A stretch of 64,000 nt of DNA from Halomonas saccharevitans (GCF_900116405.1 NZ_FPAQ01000008.1:35353-99352), one strand, 5' to 3'. Positions 17,470-27,400 are shown, counted from the first letter of the stretch. Made by a program: numbers and translations. Notes: generated by a model from the letters alone, not told the origin.

Positions 17470-17521
17470 TTCTCCCTCTACGGCCATACACCGAGGCCTT
17501 AACGACAGGAGCAAGCAATCC

Positions 17522-17941
17522 ATGAGCGCCATGCGAGGAGCCGCCGCCTACGGACGCGGGGCCAGTGCCTATGCCAAGGTCGGCGTGGAAAGTGCCGTGA
17601 TGGCCGCAAGCCCCCATCAGCTGATCGTGATGCTGTTCGACGGCGCCCAGGCATCTATCCGCACCGCACGCATCCATCTCGAGGATGGCAACGCCGCCGA
17701 GAAGGGCAAGGCGATCTCCAAGGCGCTGGATATCGTCAACAACGGCCTGATGGCCGCCCTGGACGCCGAGCGTGGCGGCGAGATCGCCGAGCGCCTCGCC
17801 TCGCTCTATGATTATGTGGCGCGCCTGCTGTTGGCGGCCAACCGCCACGACGACATCGAGAGCCTGAACCAGGCGGAGAAGCTCTTGAACGACATCGCCT
17901 CGGCCTGGCGGGAGATCGACGGCCAGGCATCGGGGAGCTGA
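17522..17941 (+). CDS. fliS: Flagellin export chaperone FliS
   Basis: FliS binds flagellin in the cytoplasm and delivers it to the export gate. The 139-residue protein has the family pattern AYAKVGVESAVMAASPHQLIVMLFDGA (about 18-44), a helix with KALDIVNNGLMAALD, and the C-terminal LYDYVARLLLAANRH. AGGAG lies 9 bases before the ATG. It is the first gene of fliS-fliT-fliK-like-flhB2. Flagellin (fliC) and fliD are not in this window. Confidence 0.93.
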   Translation: MSAMRGAAAYGRGASAYAKVGVESAVMAASPHQLIVMLFDGAQASIRTARIHLEDGNAAEKGKAISKALDIVNNGLMAALDAERGGEIAERLASLYDYVARLLLAANRHDDIESLNQAEKLLNDIASAWREIDGQASGS

Positions 17942-17943
17942 TC

Positions 17944-18324
17944 ATGGCACATGGCGGTGAGCCAAGCAGCCAGCAGGCGCTGGTCGATCAGTACGAAGCC
18001 TTACGCTCGCGAACCCGCCATATGCTGGCCTCGGCACGCGAGGCCGACTGGCCGAGGCTGATCGACCAACAGGAGAGCTATCTTGTACAGGTCGAACAGC
18101 TGGCCACGCTCGAAGCGGAATGCCCACTGGATGCCACACATCGGGCCCGCAAGGCGACGCTGCTCGAAGAGATCCTGGAAAACGATCTCGAGATCCGCGG
18201 GCGCCTGGTCGAGCGTCGCGACGAGCTAGGCGAGCTGATCGGCACCGCTCAGCGTCAGCGCAAGCTTCAGCATGCCTACGACGTCGGCGGGCAGTCGCCC
18301 GCGACGCCGAGCCGCGCTCAGTGA
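17944..18324 (+). CDS. fliT: Flagellar chaperone FliT
   Basis: A small helical protein of 126 residues directly after fliS, where FliT, the chaperone of the filament cap FliD, is usual. It has two or three amphipathic helices (QALVDQYEALRSRTRHML, then TLLEEILENDLEIRGRL) and a charged tail. In enteric bacteria FliT also binds FlhDC. The family is poorly conserved, so the call depends on size, helical pattern and position. Its stop overlaps the GTG start of the next gene. Confidence 0.75.
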   Translation: MAHGGEPSSQQALVDQYEALRSRTRHMLASAREADWPRLIDQQESYLVQVEQLATLEAECPLDATHRARKATLLEEILENDLEIRGRLVERRDELGELIGTAQRQRKLQHAYDVGGQSPATPSRAQ

Positions 18325-19547
18325 GCGGCATCACCCCGCTGCTGGATACCCTACTGCACCAGGTGCTGGGCAAACGGGTCGACACCCAGCCACCTCAGGA
18401 TTTAAACCAGCCGGTCAAACCCACCTCCCCCGCCGACGCGGCGAAGGCCCTGCACAGCGACTCGCGACTCGACGCTCGGAGCCCGTCTTCTCCCCTGCCG
18501 GAACTGGGGCGCGCGTCGCGCGCCCAATCGGACAGCGCCGCGCGACCGCCGCCCGACTCCGGCCAGCCCCCCGCCTCGGCGCAGACCCACTTCAGCCGCT
18601 CGGCACTCACCATCGCCGACCTGCTGATGCGTTTTCCAGCCCCCCCTTCCTTCGTGCGGCCACCCACACCGCTGATGATGCCAGGGCAGGCGCCTGATCC
18701 GGCCAACGTCGCCGTCCGCCTGGAGGAGAGCATCCGCCATAGCGGCCTCTTCTATGAATCCCACCTGGCTCGCTGGTTCAAGGGAGAGATTCCCCGCCAG
18801 CAGCTCGAGCGGGAACCCCAGATGTGGCGCTCCCTGCAGTTCACGCTCCCGACCACGCGCCTCGGTAACGCTCTGCCAGGCGGCCTGGCCGGTCCCCGCG
18901 ATGCCCCCTTCCTTCCAGGGGCACCCCTACCTCAAGCAGGCCGCTCTCCGGCCGCCCCCCAGGTGGCCAACGCCCAGCCCTCTGCAGCAGCGCCGACTCC
19001 CGCCAGCCCGGCCTCCACATCGCCGACCTTGAGCCAGGCCGCCACGACGCCCTCGCCCCTCGTCGTGGACGCCAGCGCGCCCAATACTCGCGAACCGCCT
19101 GCCGAGCCCCTCCTGCGCGCGCCCTCCAGCCAGGCCGTTCAGGAGAGTCTGCAGGGCATCGTCCGCCACCAGCTCGAGATGCTGGTGACCCCGACGCTGC
19201 GCTGGGAGGGTGACGTATGGAGCGGCCTGTTCATGGCACTGATGGTACCGCCCCCCCCCGGACAGCAGGAGCGTTCGGGCAGCGAAGACGCCGAATCCCA
19301 GCGCCGCGACCGCGAGCGTCGCGGCTGGCGCTCGGAGATCGACCTGGACGTGGCCGGCCTGGGGCGCATGAAGGCCTCGCTGTGGATGGAAGCCGACCGC
19401 GTGGAGATCGATCTGCGCCTGGCGCGGGACTCGACCAGACAGCGCCTGGAGAGCGGAATCGATCATCTGCGAGCTCGACTGGCCGGCCACGGCTTCGAGA
19501 CGATCCAGATCGATCTCGCCCGACTGGATGAGGGTCCAACACCATGA
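18321..19547 (+). CDS. FliK-like hook-length control protein (probable second copy)
   Basis: The GTG at 18321 overlaps the fliT stop (GTGA) and gives 408 residues; the frame upstream reads through fliT out of frame and is not coding. The first 270 residues are rich in Pro, Ala, Ser and Gln and look unfolded. The C-terminal part (about 285-400, with LDVAGLGRMKASLWMEADRV and IDHLRARLAGHGFETIQIDLA) fits the Flg_hook domain of FliK, which contacts the FlhB C-domain. The ordinary fliK is expected before fliL, outside the window. A nine-C run (19251-19259) codes for part of the PPPP stretch before the C-domain. Confidence 0.8.
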   Translation: MSGITPLLDTLLHQVLGKRVDTQPPQDLNQPVKPTSPADAAKALHSDSRLDARSPSSPLPELGRASRAQSDSAARPPPDSGQPPASAQTHFSRSALTIADLLMRFPAPPSFVRPPTPLMMPGQAPDPANVAVRLEESIRHSGLFYESHLARWFKGEIPRQQLEREPQMWRSLQFTLPTTRLGNALPGGLAGPRDAPFLPGAPLPQAGRSPAAPQVANAQPSAAAPTPASPASTSPTLSQAATTPSPLVVDASAPNTREPPAEPLLRAPSSQAVQESLQGIVRHQLEMLVTPTLRWEGDVWSGLFMALMVPPPPGQQERSGSEDAESQRRDRERRGWRSEIDLDVAGLGRMKASLWMEADRVEIDLRLARDSTRQRLESGIDHLRARLAGHGFETIQIDLARLDEGPTP

Positions 19548-19834
19548 GCGGCAAGGATTCCGAGGGCCGTCGTCAGGCGGTGGCCCTGGCCTATCAGGAC
19601 GCAAATGATGCGCCACGTGTCGTAGCTCAAGGCTATGGCGAGCTGGCCGAGCGTATCATTGCGGAGGCCACGCGCCAGGGCGTCCATGTCCACGACGCGC
19701 CGGAACTCGTCGGCCTGCTCATGCAGCTCGACCTGGATGAGGCGATCCCGCCACGGCTCTACGAGGTGATCGCGGAATTGCTGGTCTGGGTGTATGAGCT
19801 GGCCCCGGAGGAATCCAGGCCACCGCCAGCGTGA
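19544..19834 (+). CDS. Orphan FlhB C-terminal domain protein (FhlB/EscU-like)
   Basis: This 96-residue soluble protein resembles the cytoplasmic part of FlhB after its self-cleavage point: RRQAVALAYQDANDAPRVVAQGYGELAERIIAEATRQGV, followed by LVGLLMQLDLDEAIPPRLYEVIAELLVWVY. It lacks the membrane part and the NPTH site. Such proteins can replace FlhB-C in some bacteria (FhlB family). The ATG overlaps the stop of the FliK-like gene (ATGA), so the two putative interaction partners are made together. Full-length flhB is also present at 36552. Confidence 0.85.
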   Translation: MSGKDSEGRRQAVALAYQDANDAPRVVAQGYGELAERIIAEATRQGVHVHDAPELVGLLMQLDLDEAIPPRLYEVIAELLVWVYELAPEESRPPPA

Positions 19835-20123
19835 TAGGCCATCGCTATGGGTATCATCGCGACACCTTATGTATACATTTGTTAAAACCTAATTATTATT
19901 TAATTACCGGGATACAACCCGAGAAGCATGATTTTTCTCATCTTTTTTATTAGCTAACGTCAATTATCTCGATCATCCCTGATACCTGCCTCGCGATGCC
20001 GATTGCATCCAACGCTCAGCTCCTGAAATTATGACGCACTAAAAGCAAGTCACACCGACTTCGAGTGCAAGCGGGAGGCCCGCCTCATGAGGGCCACAGC
20101 CTCGCCAGAGCAATGGAAAGCCG
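19835..20123 (+). promoter_or_regulatory. AT-rich control region upstream of flhDC
   Basis: No gene is visible in these 289 bases. About 19865-19975 is strikingly AT-rich (runs such as TAATTATTATTTAATTA and TTTTTTATTAG) in otherwise GC-rich DNA. Master flagellar operons commonly have long regulatory regions, and an AT-rich tract is a plausible site for nucleoid proteins. No operator could be assigned by eye. Confidence 0.5.
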
Positions 20124-20459
20124 ATGGGAAAAACAAATAGCAACAGCGCAATGGATGAGATCCACGAGCTGAACCTCACCTATCTCCTGCTCGCCCAGCG
20201 ACTGATCAGCGAGGATCGTGTCGCCGCCAAGTTCCGCCTCAAGATCGACGACGAGATGGCGGACCTTCTGCAGGGGCTCAACGCACGTCAGCTGATGCAG
20301 CTATCGCGCGTCAATCAGTTGCTGTGTCACTTCGGTCATGACAGCGCCGAACAGCTGCGCCAGTTGACGCACAACCCTCGTGAGCAGGGTCTGACCCAGT
20401 TTCATGCTTCGCTGCTGATGGCATCTCGACCGGCGGCCTCGACCGCCACGGAGCAATAA
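20124..20459 (+). CDS. flhD: Flagellar transcriptional activator FlhD
   Basis: FlhD forms the FlhD4C2 complex that activates class II flagellar promoters with sigma-70 RNA polymerase. The 111-residue protein has the family core MDEIHELNLTYLLLAQRLISED and AKFRLKIDDEMADLLQGL, then RVNQLLCHFG with a cysteine placed like that of the enteric FlhD dimer. Length is normal. It stands alone after an AT-rich leader and is followed 3 bases later by flhC. Confidence 0.96.
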   Translation: MGKTNSNSAMDEIHELNLTYLLLAQRLISEDRVAAKFRLKIDDEMADLLQGLNARQLMQLSRVNQLLCHFGHDSAEQLRQLTHNPREQGLTQFHASLLMASRPAASTATEQ

Positions 20460-20462
20460 GGG

Positions 20463-21047
20463 ATGTCCAGCAAGAGTCTTCTCGCGGAAATGCGCCAGGT
20501 CCAGCTGGCGATCGATCTGATCGAACTCGGCGCACGCCTGCAGGTTCTCGAGACCGAGACCGACCTGAGTCGCGCTCGTCTGATTCGCCTGTTCAAGGAG
20601 ATACGCGGCATGTCGCCGCCCAAGGGCATGCTGCCCTTCTCCACGGACTGGTTCATCACCTGGATGCCCAACATCCACTCCTCGCTGTTCTACAACACCT
20701 TCCTGCGCCTGCAGAAAGATCAAGGCTGCGAGCGCATGGAAGCATTCATCAGTGCCTATCGGCTCTACGCCGAGCAGGTGGAGATCGATGGCGCCGAAAC
20801 CGTGCTGGGCTTGACGCGTGCCTGGACCCTGATTCGTTTCTTCGAGAGCGATCTGCTGCAGCTTTCGGCCTGCACTCGCTGTGCCGGCCACTTCGTGGCG
20901 CACGCCCACAGCCCGACTCACGACTATGTCTGCGGCATCTGTCAGCCCCCCTCTCGAGCCGGCAAGACACGCAAGCGCCAGCAGAGCGTGGCGGACCGAA
21001 AGCCCGCCAAGGCATCGCCGCTCCCCCTCGACCATCGCATGGCCTGA
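20463..21047 (+). CDS. flhC: Flagellar transcriptional activator FlhC
   Basis: FlhC is the DNA-contacting partner of FlhD. The 194-residue protein has the conserved beginning (QLAIDLIELGARLQVLETET, SRARLIRLFKEIRGMSPPKGMLP) and the C-terminal zinc site made of two pairs of cysteines: CTRC (about 140) and CGIC (about 160). It lies 3 bases after flhD in one operon. A class III promoter for motA follows about 75 bases downstream. Confidence 0.96.
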   Translation: MSSKSLLAEMRQVQLAIDLIELGARLQVLETETDLSRARLIRLFKEIRGMSPPKGMLPFSTDWFITWMPNIHSSLFYNTFLRLQKDQGCERMEAFISAYRLYAEQVEIDGAETVLGLTRAWTLIRFFESDLLQLSACTRCAGHFVAHAHSPTHDYVCGICQPPSRAGKTRKRQQSVADRKPAKASPLPLDHRMA

Positions 21048-21120
21048 TCGTCCACTCGCGCTTGATCACGCGAACCGGCGACGCCCGTCCCCTTTCAGCG
21101 ACAAGTTTCACTCGAGGTCC

Positions 21121-21147
21121 TCAAGTCCCACCCGAGGCCGCCGATAT
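21121..21147 (+). promoter_or_regulatory. Sigma-28 promoter of the motAB-cheAW operon
   Basis: TCAAGTCC (21121-21128), 11 bases, then GCCGATAT (21140-21147), 44 bases before the GTG of motA. It probably serves motA to cheR, because no other such promoter was found until cheB. Confidence 0.83.
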
Positions 21148-21190
21148 TCGATAGAGACCATCATTCATCGTCTCGCTAGGAATACCGGCC

Positions 21191-22063
21191 GTGTTGATAC
21201 CCATCGGATACCTTGTCGTACTCCTCTCCGTGTTCGGGGGCTTCGCCCTGGCGGGCGGCCACCTGGGCCCACTCTTTCAGCCGACGGAGTTCCTGATGAT
21301 CGGCGGCGCCGGCATCGGCGCCTTCATCGCCGCCAACAACGGCAAGGCCATCAAGGCGACCTTTCGGATCTTCGGTCGGCTGCGCCGCTCTAACCAGTAC
21401 GACAAGGCGCTCTACATGGAGCTGCTGGCGCTGCAGTACAAGATGCTCTCGAAGATTCGCCGCGACGGCATGCTGGGCATCGAACGCGACATCGACAATC
21501 CTTCCGAAAGCACCCTGTTCAACGAACACCCCCGCGTACTTGCCGACCCGCTGATCATGGCCTTCCTTACCGATTACATGCGCCTGATGGTCAGCGGCAG
21601 CATGGATCCCATGGAGCTCGACGAGCTGATGCTTCACGAGATCGAGGCCTTCGAGCAGGAGGCGCATATTCCCATCGACGCCATCTCCAAGGTGGGCGAT
21701 GCCATGCCGGCCTTCGGCATCGTGGCCGCGGTAATGGGCGTGGTAAAGGCCCTGAGCGCTGCCGATGCCGCGCCCGATGTCATGGGACAGATGATCGCCC
21801 ACGCCCTGGTCGGCACCTTCCTCGGCATCCTCGCCGGCTACGGCTTCATCAATCCGCTGGCGAGCCGCGTGGAGCGCCAGGCCAAGGAAGTGGAAAAAAT
21901 CCTCCAGTGCATGCGGGTCACCCTGCTGGCCAGCCTGCACGGTTACGCCCCCCAGCTCGCCGTGGAGTTCGGCCGCAAGGCGCTGCATACCGAGGAGCGT
22001 CCCGGCTTCACCGAGCTGGAAGAGTACGTCCGTAATGCCAAGGAAGGCGCAGGCGGCGCATGA
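21191..22063 (+). CDS. motA: Flagellar motor stator protein MotA
   Basis: MotA forms the ion channel of the stator with MotB and pushes on FliG. The 290-residue protein has four membrane segments and is of the E. coli type: IGYLVVLLSVFGGFALAGGH at the N-terminus, the FRIFGRLRRSNQYDKALYMELLALQYKM cytoplasmic loop, and AMPAFGIVAAVMGVVKAL for the third helix. The GTG start has AGGAA about 9 bases upstream and lies 44 bases after a sigma-28 promoter. motB overlaps its stop. It is probably proton-driven, judged from resemblance to enteric MotA. Confidence 0.94.
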   Translation: MLIPIGYLVVLLSVFGGFALAGGHLGPLFQPTEFLMIGGAGIGAFIAANNGKAIKATFRIFGRLRRSNQYDKALYMELLALQYKMLSKIRRDGMLGIERDIDNPSESTLFNEHPRVLADPLIMAFLTDYMRLMVSGSMDPMELDELMLHEIEAFEQEAHIPIDAISKVGDAMPAFGIVAAVMGVVKALSAADAAPDVMGQMIAHALVGTFLGILAGYGFINPLASRVERQAKEVEKILQCMRVTLLASLHGYAPQLAVEFGRKALHTEERPGFTELEEYVRNAKEGAGGA

Positions 22064-23016
22064 GTTCGAACCACAGACCCATCATCATCCGCCGCAAGAA
22101 GGTCGTTCATCGACACCACGGCGGCAGCTGGAAGATCGCCCTGGCGGACTTCATGACCGCCCTGATGGCGCTGTTTCTGGTCATGTGGATCCTGTCACAG
22201 TCTGATCCAAAGCAGCGCGAGGCCGTCTCGGAGTACTTTCGCACCCCCCTGCTGACCGCCATCACCGGCGGCGACGGCGCGGCCAGAAGCCCCAATGTGA
22301 TTCCCGGCGGCGGACCCGACCCGGTGCATGCCGAAGGCGAAAGAGCGCGCATCGATCTGCGCACCCAGACGCGCCCCAGCGATCAGCAGCGCCGCGCCTT
22401 TCGCGACCTGCAGCAGCGAATCGAGAGCGCCATCGACGCGGATCCGGACCTGCGCCAGCTGCGCCAGCAGCTGCGCTTCGACATGACGCCCGAGGGCCTG
22501 CGCATCCAGCTGCTCGATACCGAGCAGCGCCCGATGTTCGAGCTGGGCAGTGCCCGGGTCGCGTCCTACATGCGCGACCTGCTGCGCACCATGGCCCCAC
22601 TGCTCAACGAGCTGCCCAACGATCTCAGCATCGGCGGCCACACCGACGGCCTGGCCTATCTCAACGGCTATCGCGGCTACAGCAACTGGGAGCTCTCGAG
22701 CGACCGGGCCAACGCCTCACGTCGCGAATTGGTGGCCGGGGGGCTGAACCCCGCCAAGCTGCTGCGGGTCTCCGGCTTCGCCGACCGGGTCGTCATGCCG
22801 GGCACCGACGCCAGCGACCCCGTGAATCGACGCATCGAACTGCTGGTGCTGTTCCGCGAGGTCGCCCAGCGCATTCGTTCACCGGGCCTGCTCAACGGCG
22901 CGGTGGCACCGTCACCGATCAGCCGACAGGCGGAGAGCGCAAGCGATGAGGCGCCGGTCGAGCGATTCAACCGAAGCCTGCAGCAGGCCCTCGGCACCGA
23001 ACAAACGCAGCCCTGA
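22060..23016 (+). CDS. motB: Flagellar motor stator protein MotB
   Basis: MotB anchors the stator to peptidoglycan and carries the proton-binding aspartate. The 318-residue protein has a short basic N-terminus, one membrane helix with the essential residue in LADFMTALMALFLVMWIL (Asp30), and a C-terminal OmpA-like domain (about 150-270, with IGGHTDGLAY and SNWELSSDRANASRREL). The ATG overlaps the motA stop (ATGA). Length fits the family. Confidence 0.95.
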   Translation: MSSNHRPIIIRRKKVVHRHHGGSWKIALADFMTALMALFLVMWILSQSDPKQREAVSEYFRTPLLTAITGGDGAARSPNVIPGGGPDPVHAEGERARIDLRTQTRPSDQQRRAFRDLQQRIESAIDADPDLRQLRQQLRFDMTPEGLRIQLLDTEQRPMFELGSARVASYMRDLLRTMAPLLNELPNDLSIGGHTDGLAYLNGYRGYSNWELSSDRANASRRELVAGGLNPAKLLRVSGFADRVVMPGTDASDPVNRRIELLVLFREVAQRIRSPGLLNGAVAPSPISRQAESASDEAPVERFNRSLQQALGTEQTQP

Positions 23017-23050
23017 GGGGCGACAACCATTCCTGGGTGGGGACACGCGC

Positions 23051-25225
23051 ATGGATATCACCGATTTCTATGAAACCTTCTTTGAGGAGGCCGAAGAGCT
23101 GCTCGCCGACATGGAGCGCCACCTGCTCGAGATCGACCTCGAGGCGCCGGATGCCGAACAGCTCAACGCGATCTTCCGGGCCGCGCATTCGATCAAGGGG
23201 GGCGCCGGCACCTTCGGCTTCGACGTGCTGCAAAAGACCACGCACCTCTTCGAGAACCTGCTCGACCACACGCGCCGCGGGGAACTGACGCTCCGCCGGG
23301 ACATCGTCGATACCTTTCTGGAAACCAAGGACATGCTCCACGACCAGCTGGACGCCTATCGCAACGAGGAAGCGCCCGATCAGGAAGCCTTCACTCGAAT
23401 CTGCCAGACCCTGCAGCAGCTGGCTCGCGAGGAGATCGGCCAGGAGCTCGAGGCGCCCAGCGGCACGCCTGGCGTCGCCGACGCGGCTCCCGCGGCACAG
23501 GCCGAGCCAGCACCGACGCCGGACAGCACGCCCGCGGACAGTCAGACCACCGAGTCCGCGAGCGGCGAGCAGACGCTGATCGTGGCGCTGCTGAACGTCG
23601 GCGAGAAGGATCGCGGCCTGCTGGTGGAGGAGCTGGGGCAGCTCGGCACGGTGCAGGACCAGCATGGCGACGAGGCCCGCTACGAGGTCACGCTGCTCAC
23701 CGCGACCGGCCGTGACGACATCGAGGCGGTGATGTGCTTCATCGTCGAGCCCGACCAGCTGCAGATCGAGCCCGTCGCGGCAGCGCCGGCCGCTCCAAGT
23801 GCCTCACCGACGCCGCCGGAAGCCGCCGAGGCCGTCGCCGCCTCATCAGCAAGCGACGCGGCAGGCGCCGCCGACGCCAAGAAGGCGGAGGCCCAGAAGG
23901 CAGAAAGCAAGAAGGAAGAGAACAAGAAAGAAGAGAGCAAGCAGGAGGGCAGCAAGCCCAAGGCGAAGAAGGCCAAGGCCGGCGGCGAGTCCAGCTCGAT
24001 CCGGGTCTCGGTGGACAAGGTCGACCAGATCATCAACCTGGTAGGCGAGCTGATCATCACCCAGTCGATGCTCGACCAGACAGTCAGCGAGCTCGACGGC
24101 ATCACCCACGGCGGCCTGCTCAACGGCATGAGCCTGCTGCAGCGCAATGCCCGGGACCTCCAGGAAGCGGTCATGTCGGTGCGCATGGTGCCCATGGACT
24201 ACGTGTTCAGCCGCTACCCGCGCCTGGTGCGCGACCTGGCGGGCAAGCTCGACAAGGACGTCGAGCTGGTCACCGAGGGCGAATCCACCGAACTCGACAA
24301 GAGCCTCACCGAGCGCATCATCGACCCGCTTACCCACCTGGTGCGCAACAGCCTGGATCACGGCATCGAGGACCCGGACACCCGCGAGGCGGCCGGCAAG
24401 CCGCGCACCGGGCGCCTGACCCTCTCGGCCCAGCACCAGGGCGGCAACATCCTCATCGAGGTGATCGACGATGGCGCCGGCCTGGATCGCGACAGGCTGC
24501 TCGCCAAGGCCCGCGACAGCGGCCTATCGGTCTCCGACACCATGAGCGACGACGACGTGTGGCAGCTGATCTTCGCCCCCGGCTTCTCCACCGCCAAGGA
24601 GGTCAGCGACGTCTCCGGGCGCGGCGTGGGCATGGACGTGGTCAAGCGCAACATCCAGGGCATGGGCGGCCACGTCGAGATCATGTCCCGCAAGGGCCAG
24701 GGCACCACCACGCGCATCGTGCTGCCGCTGACCCTGGCGATCCTCGACGGCATGTCGATCAAGGTCGGCAAGGAGGTCTTCATCCTGCCGCTCTCCACCG
24801 TGCTCGAGTCCCTGCAGCCCTCCCGCGATGACCTCTATGCCATGGCCGGCGACGACGTGGTGCTCAAGGTCCGCGACGAGTACCTGCCCGTGGTGGCCGT
24901 GCATTCGGCGCTGGACGTGGAGGGCGCCAAGACCGAGCTCAACGAGACCATCGCGGTGATCGTTCAGGGCGAGGGGCGCCGCTATGCCCTGCTGGTGGAC
25001 GATCTGATCGGCCAGCAGCAGGTGGTGGTGAAGAACCTCGAGACCAACTATCGCAAGGTGCCGGGCGTCTCGGCGGCGACCATCCTGGGCGACGGCAGCG
25101 TGGCGCTGATCCTCGACATCGCCGACATGCATCGCCTGAACCGGGCAAAGAAGGAGGCGCGACGCCCTCAGCGCGCCACCACCGATCACTCAACGCTGTT
25201 CCGCACGGAGGAAGAACCATCATGA
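23051..25225 (+). CDS. cheA: Chemotaxis histidine kinase CheA
   Basis: The 724-residue kinase begins at the ATG at 23051 ([17 protein letters not shown], a typical CheA start); the frame extends 35 codons further into motB but this is not family-like. Domains in order: HPt with phosphorylated His46 in [12 protein letters not shown], a P2-like CheY-binding part (about 175-240), a Lys/Glu-rich linker, the dimerisation helices ([19 protein letters not shown]), the ATPase ([28 protein letters not shown]) and the CheW-like P5. It phosphorylates CheY and CheB under control of the chemoreceptors. The cheW start overlaps its stop. Confidence 0.95.
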   Translation: MDITDFYETFFEEAEELLADMERHLLEIDLEAPDAEQLNAIFRAAHSIKGGAGTFGFDVLQKTTHLFENLLDHTRRGELTLRRDIVDTFLETKDMLHDQLDAYRNEEAPDQEAFTRICQTLQQLAREEIGQELEAPSGTPGVADAAPAAQAEPAPTPDSTPADSQTTESASGEQTLIVALLNVGEKDRGLLVEELGQLGTVQDQHGDEARYEVTLLTATGRDDIEAVMCFIVEPDQLQIEPVAAAPAAPSASPTPPEAAEAVAASSASDAAGAADAKKAEAQKAESKKEENKKEESKQEGSKPKAKKAKAGGESSSIRVSVDKVDQIINLVGELIITQSMLDQTVSELDGITHGGLLNGMSLLQRNARDLQEAVMSVRMVPMDYVFSRYPRLVRDLAGKLDKDVELVTEGESTELDKSLTERIIDPLTHLVRNSLDHGIEDPDTREAAGKPRTGRLTLSAQHQGGNILIEVIDDGAGLDRDRLLAKARDSGLSVSDTMSDDDVWQLIFAPGFSTAKEVSDVSGRGVGMDVVKRNIQGMGGHVEIMSRKGQGTTTRIVLPLTLAILDGMSIKVGKEVFILPLSTVLESLQPSRDDLYAMAGDDVVLKVRDEYLPVVAVHSALDVEGAKTELNETIAVIVQGEGRRYALLVDDLIGQQQVVVKNLETNYRKVPGVSAATILGDGSVALILDIADMHRLNRAKKEARRPQRATTDHSTLFRTEEEPS

Positions 25226-25719
25226 CCAGCCTGACACGCAACGCTGACCACGCCGCATCCGAGGCCCACAACCGCGAGTTCCTGGTGTTCTCGCTGGGCG
25301 AGGAAGAGTACGCCATCGACATCCTCAAGGTGCAGGAGATCCGCGGCTACGAGAATGTCACGCGCATCGCCAATGCCCCGGAGTTCATCAAGGGCGTGAC
25401 CAATCTGCGCGGCATCATCGTGCCGATCGTCGATCTGCGCATCAAGTTCCACCTCGACACCGTCGAGTACGGCGGCCAGACCGTGGTGATCGTGGTCAAC
25501 GTCGGCGAGCGGGTGGTGGGCATCGTGGTGGATGGCGTCTCGGACGTCATGACCCTTACCCCCGAGCAGATCAAGCCCGCCCCGGAGTTCGGCGTGACCC
25601 TCTCCTCCGACTTCCTGAGCGGCCTGGGCAGTCTCGAGGATCGCATGCTGGTGCTGGTCGACATCGACAAGCTGCTGACCAGCGAGGAGATGGCCCTGGT
25701 CGAATCCGTCGGCGAGTGA
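25222..25719 (+). CDS. cheW: Chemotaxis coupling protein CheW
   Basis: CheW links chemoreceptors to CheA. The 165-residue protein has the CheW fold signatures [25 protein letters not shown], the strictly typical [23 protein letters not shown] (about 52-74) and LVDIDKLL near the end. The ATG overlaps the cheA stop, giving fixed co-translation. It is the only cheW in the window. Confidence 0.96.
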   Translation: MTSLTRNADHAASEAHNREFLVFSLGEEEYAIDILKVQEIRGYENVTRIANAPEFIKGVTNLRGIIVPIVDLRIKFHLDTVEYGGQTVVIVVNVGERVVGIVVDGVSDVMTLTPEQIKPAPEFGVTLSSDFLSGLGSLEDRMLVLVDIDKLLTSEEMALVESVGE

Positions 25720-25780
25720 GGCGCGTCCGGCTCACCTAATCATGACTCGATGATCTAACGACCCGCGAGGGAACGGCACA

Positions 25781-27400
25781 ATGCGGCAACTGACAACAAC
25801 ACAAAAGCTGTGGGGATCGCTCGGACTCATCTGGCTGGCCATGCTACTCATGGTCGGCTGGAGCGCCTGGGAGACCCGCCAGACCATGCTCGAAGAGCGG
25901 CGCGCGGCTCTCGAGGTCTACATCGACCTGGCAATGTCGACCCTCGAGGGCCAGGCCGAGCGAGTCGCGGCTGGTGACATCGACCGCGAGACGGCCAAGA
26001 CGCAGGCCGCATCGCTGATCAAGGACATGCGCTACGACGAGGGTCGCGGCTACTTCTATATCTTCAACGACGACTTCGCCCTGCTCAGCCATCCGCGCCT
26101 GCCGGTGGGCACCGAGGTCGGCGATTTCCAGAACGTCGAGGACCGCTACCTGTTCCGCGAATTCGCCGAGGACGTCGCTCAGGACGACGGCTACGTCGAC
26201 TACCTCTGGCCCCATGAGGAGGGGAGCGAGCCCGCCCCGAAGTCCTCCTACCACGAGCGCTTCGCCCCCTGGGGCTGGACCGTCGGCACCGGCGTCTACA
26301 TCGACGACATCAATGCCGCCTTCGTTTCCTCGTTGACCAGCACGCTGCTGGCCCTGCTGGTCATCGGCGTGCCGGTGAGCCTGCTGATGGTGATGGTGAT
26401 CCGCGGTGTGACGCGTGCCCTGGGCGGCGACCCGCGCTATGCCGCCGAAGCGGTGGGGATCATCGCCGACGGCGACCTCACGCGGGAGGTGCGGCTGCGC
26501 GCTGGCGACACCGGCAGCCTGCTCTACGACATCGAGCGCATGCGCCGTGCCCTGGCCACCACCATCGGCGAGATTCATCGCGACAGCGACGCCGTCAACA
26601 CCGAGATGGTCGCGCTCGGCGCGGGCAACGACGAGCTGGCTACGCGCACCGAACAGCAGGCCGCGGCCCTGGCCGAGACCGCCTCCAGCATGGAGGAGCT
26701 GACCACCACGGTGCACCACAACGCCGAGCACACCGAGCGTGCTCGAACACTGGCCGGCGACACCTCCGCAAACGCCGCCGGCGGCCGCTCGGCGATGGAG
26801 GACGTGGTAGGCGCGATCAACGAGATCAACGACAGCGCCACCCAGATGACCACCATCGTCGACACCATCGACGCCATCGCCTTCCAGACCAACATCCTGG
26901 CGCTCAACGCCTCGGTGGAGGCGGCGCGCGCCGGCGAACATGGCCGCGGCTTCGCCGTGGTGGCCGAAGAGGTGCGCAGCCTGGCCAGCCGCTCGGCCAC
27001 GGCGACCCGCGAAATCAAGGCGCTGATCGAACGCTCCGACGCCAAGGTCGTCGAGGGCACCCGTCGGGTCAAGGAGACCGACGAGCTGATCGCCGGCATG
27101 GCCCGAGACGTCAGCCAGCTCAGCGGCCTGGTGGACGAGATCTCCACCGCCACCCGGGAGCAGAGCCAGGGCATCGAGCAGATCGGCGTGGCCGTCACCC
27201 AGATGGATCGCATGACCCAGCAGAACGCCGGCCTGGTGGAAGGCAATACCACCGCCGCCCGACACCTGACGACCCAGGCGCAGCGCCTGCGCGAGCGGGT
27301 AGCGCATTTCCGCGTCGACCTCGCACGCGGCGAGCAGGACGCACCAAGCGCCCTGCCCGCCGAGCGCGTGCGCGAGGCCCGCGAGCCGGCCGAGGCCTGA
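25781..27400 (+). CDS. Methyl-accepting chemotaxis protein with sCache-type sensor
   Basis: This chemoreceptor of 539 residues has TM1 about 13-30, then a periplasmic single-Cache domain (about 35-185, with [23 protein letters not shown] and [14 protein letters not shown]). TM2 is about 188-212, followed by HAMP and a signalling domain with the hairpin tip [21 protein letters not shown]. Cache sensors often bind small acids, but the ligand cannot be read from the sequence. Unlike its three neighbours it has no C-terminal WE-F pentapeptide, so it should rely on other receptors for CheR/CheB access. It lies 61 bases after cheW. Confidence 0.9.
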   Translation: MRQLTTTQKLWGSLGLIWLAMLLMVGWSAWETRQTMLEERRAALEVYIDLAMSTLEGQAERVAAGDIDRETAKTQAASLIKDMRYDEGRGYFYIFNDDFALLSHPRLPVGTEVGDFQNVEDRYLFREFAEDVAQDDGYVDYLWPHEEGSEPAPKSSYHERFAPWGWTVGTGVYIDDINAAFVSSLTSTLLALLVIGVPVSLLMVMVIRGVTRALGGDPRYAAEAVGIIADGDLTREVRLRAGDTGSLLYDIERMRRALATTIGEIHRDSDAVNTEMVALGAGNDELATRTEQQAAALAETASSMEELTTTVHHNAEHTERARTLAGDTSANAAGGRSAMEDVVGAINEINDSATQMTTIVDTIDAIAFQTNILALNASVEAARAGEHGRGFAVVAEEVRSLASRSATATREIKALIERSDAKVVEGTRRVKETDELIAGMARDVSQLSGLVDEISTATREQSQGIEQIGVAVTQMDRMTQQNAGLVEGNTTAARHLTTQAQRLRERVAHFRVDLARGEQDAPSALPAERVREAREPAEA

